Positions 42,201 to 45,200 of a stretch of DNA of 64,000 bases are shown one piece after another. A program made the translations under genes and the position numbers. The notes below the pieces were generated by a model. It had not been told where the DNA came from. It made no database searches and was given only the letters and a program-made list of their open reading frames with translations. The stretch is from Achatina immaculata. Lineage: Eukaryota > Mollusca > Gastropoda > Stylommatophora > Achatinidae. The first letter of the stretch is position 1; each line of letters starts with the position of its first letter. The stretch covers positions 33,866,697 through 33,930,696 of the forward strand of contig CM019701.1 of NCBI GenBank assembly GCA_009760885.1. Direction: 5' to 3'.

Positions 42201-45200
42201 GAAGCCTACAGGAGTGCTGTTAGGGAGGCAAAGTTCTGCAAGGGACATGCAAATGAAGGATTACAGTATTGTCATTTAGGAAGATCAATGCTGAAATTGA
42301 AAACAGTCACTGAACAAATGACACCATTAATGAAGAACAAATTTACATCACAAATGAAATGAAAATAGCACTGTACAATATAGTTTTTCTTATAACTCCA
42401 TGCTATCAATGTCAAATACAGTTAAAAATAAAAGGAAAATCATCATGACAGAAATGAGATGTTTAAGGAGAATACTAAATGCAATAAAAAGAAACAAAAT
42501 CAGAGGTAATACCTTCAGTGCAAGGGTTGGAGTAACACCAGTATTACAAAAACAAAATGGTAATGTTACACAACTACCATCATAAAGAATACTGCTGAAG
42601 AAATTCATGCTAAGAGTGGTAGGAAAGAGAGAATGGCCATCCAACCAAGACATGGAGGGAGGAAATTAAAGAAACTTTAAATATCTCACAATATGAAGCA
42701 AACCGATGAGCCCTATCAAAAAGACTATATGTCCCCTCAACACTGAAAATTACATGAGAAGTGCTGCCAACAATTTAGCACCTTTGTAATTTCCACAACT
42801 TCCTTAATTCTTCCATGTGACCATGCACTGAATGCCCATGCAAACATCTAGTGGATGAATTGGTGACTTATTTATGAAGATCACAGAATCCTCATCTCTG
42901 AAGATGTCACATATCAGTGTCATTATTTCAAGTATAATGATAGCAATGAAATGCTCAAATCTGCAAAAGGCACAAGTAGGTTTGTAATACATGATACAAA
43001 TAAGGAATTAATATATACAAATCTACCATCATACTGTATATGAGCTTTGACTTATTCTAATTAGTTAATTTTTTTCAGTGTATTCCTTACTTATAACTTT
43101 AACTCTTTCCGTGCGTTTGGTCGATATTGTGACACTTCCGGTGTCCCAAAGCTAACGTATGGTCATTATAGTTACAATTGTTTGTTTCATTAAAACAAGT
43201 GGTGTAACATTTAGATTGTACATACTTCGTCCGCGAATCCGGTGACACTTTTCAAAATGGCGAAAGAGTGCCTAGTTACGAGTGATGCCGAGCGAGAAAA
43301 AGGACAAGAAGCATGGAAATTTTTCAATTTATTTTTGATGATGTGGATATGGGTATGGACATAGCCTATGGCCACCCCGCTGCTCTTGAATGTTTTCTAA
43401 GTAGATCTAGACATATTTAGACGACTGGAGAAGTAGTTAGGAGTAGTTAGGAGGTTAGTTCAGATATTCAATCAGCGAGAATGCAATACAGAATCACAAT
43501 ACGAGATCGAAAAGTAGATCTACACATCTCAGATGGTAAGTAGTGCTAAGTAGAGCAGATCTAGACCTAGCCGATGGTGAATTGGCCACAATCAGTGTCT
43601 AAAAACATCACATTACTTCTTTTTTCCTAAAAAACTCTGCATTTATGAAATGTTCAATCATTTAGCTATACTTTGAAACATATTAAGTATACAGAAGTAC
43701 ATGGAAATACTGTTTTCCATTCCATTTTACAACTAGACCCCCTTACAGACCAAGACCCGCGTTTTTACTCCCGCACTCCAGAACACTTCTGTGCTTCTTC
43801 CTCCAGCACGGGAAGAGTTAATTATGTACAACATTGCTCTTCTTTCTCTACTTCTGCCATTCTATAGTGTGCTTTTGGTACTTACTATCCAAAACAAAAG
43901 AATGTAAGAAGCACTCCCACTATAGTTTCTATAGCATGTCGTGTTGTAGCTCCAACCTTTTCAATGGAAAGACCAGTTCTAAATGGAAAAGCAAAGCAAA
44001 AGGCCACAACCTGACAGAACAGAAAGTTTATCTGCAATGAAAAAATCAATATAACTAATTGTTAATAATCTAATAATGTCAATGCACTTGAATGATATGC
44101 AACTGAAACATTATTTATAATTTATATGCAGGCAACACACAAAAATGCAGCGACATTTGCATCTGTGTTAGCATAAAAGTTATTAGAAACTATGAAATAA
44201 AAGAATCAATTAGACAAAATGTGAATAAAGATAAATATTTTTGTTAAATTAACAAATTAAAAAACACCCACTCTATATATATACACACACACATATAAAC
44301 CCAACAAAATCATTAGACAACAAGTCACATTTCTGATAAGGAAAAGACCTATACTCTGTGGGCAAAATACACCGGTGACTTACTGAAAGCATCATGCTAA
44401 GAGAAAACAATAACATACATTCCTAAACATGATAGTTAGACACAACCATCAATTTCCAAAAAAAAAAATATCAGAAATGTTCCAAGTTTAGTCCAAATAT
44501 GTAGGAATCAATATAGTACCAAAGGAAGCAGTGAAAAGGTTTGGAGAGGTGAAGTAGGTAATACACATATTCTAAAAAGCATAGGCAGATGGTGCAATCT
44601 AAGAAGACTGGCAAAATATAATAATGCCTATTTAGAAAATATATTTTAAAAATTTTGTTAAATGAAAGAATATAATATTTGTAGACATATCTCTCTAGTG
44701 AGCCATGCTGATGAACCCAATCATTACGAAGTAGCGCGTCACAGTTTGGTTTCAGGAAATGGAAGAGATGTATTGAGCCAATAATCACTCTAAATTCACT
44801 CAAAACTTCTTGTGGCAGATGAAAGAAGAAAATGGCATGAAAAGCCAGTTTCTAGAAAGTATATGACTTATTTAAATCAAGCCAGAGGATGGTGAGAACA
44901 AGAAAAGGCCTCCTGTTATGAGGAAAGAGAGTGTTCTGTCCCATTGATGTTTATCATTTATATGGATGAAATCACCAAAAAAGGCAAACTTAGAGTTATA
45001 TAACAAAACAAACTTCCCATGGCAGTGATGAAATGCAGATTCCACTGAGACCACAAACAATTTCAGCAAATCATCAACAGTATCAACATCAGTTATCATC
45101 AATTATCCACAACATTAAATAAAGATCAATATTCACAAGTCTTTGACTTTTCCTGGCTTTACAAGTTTTCACTCTTTTCAATTTCGGCTTCATTCTGAAG

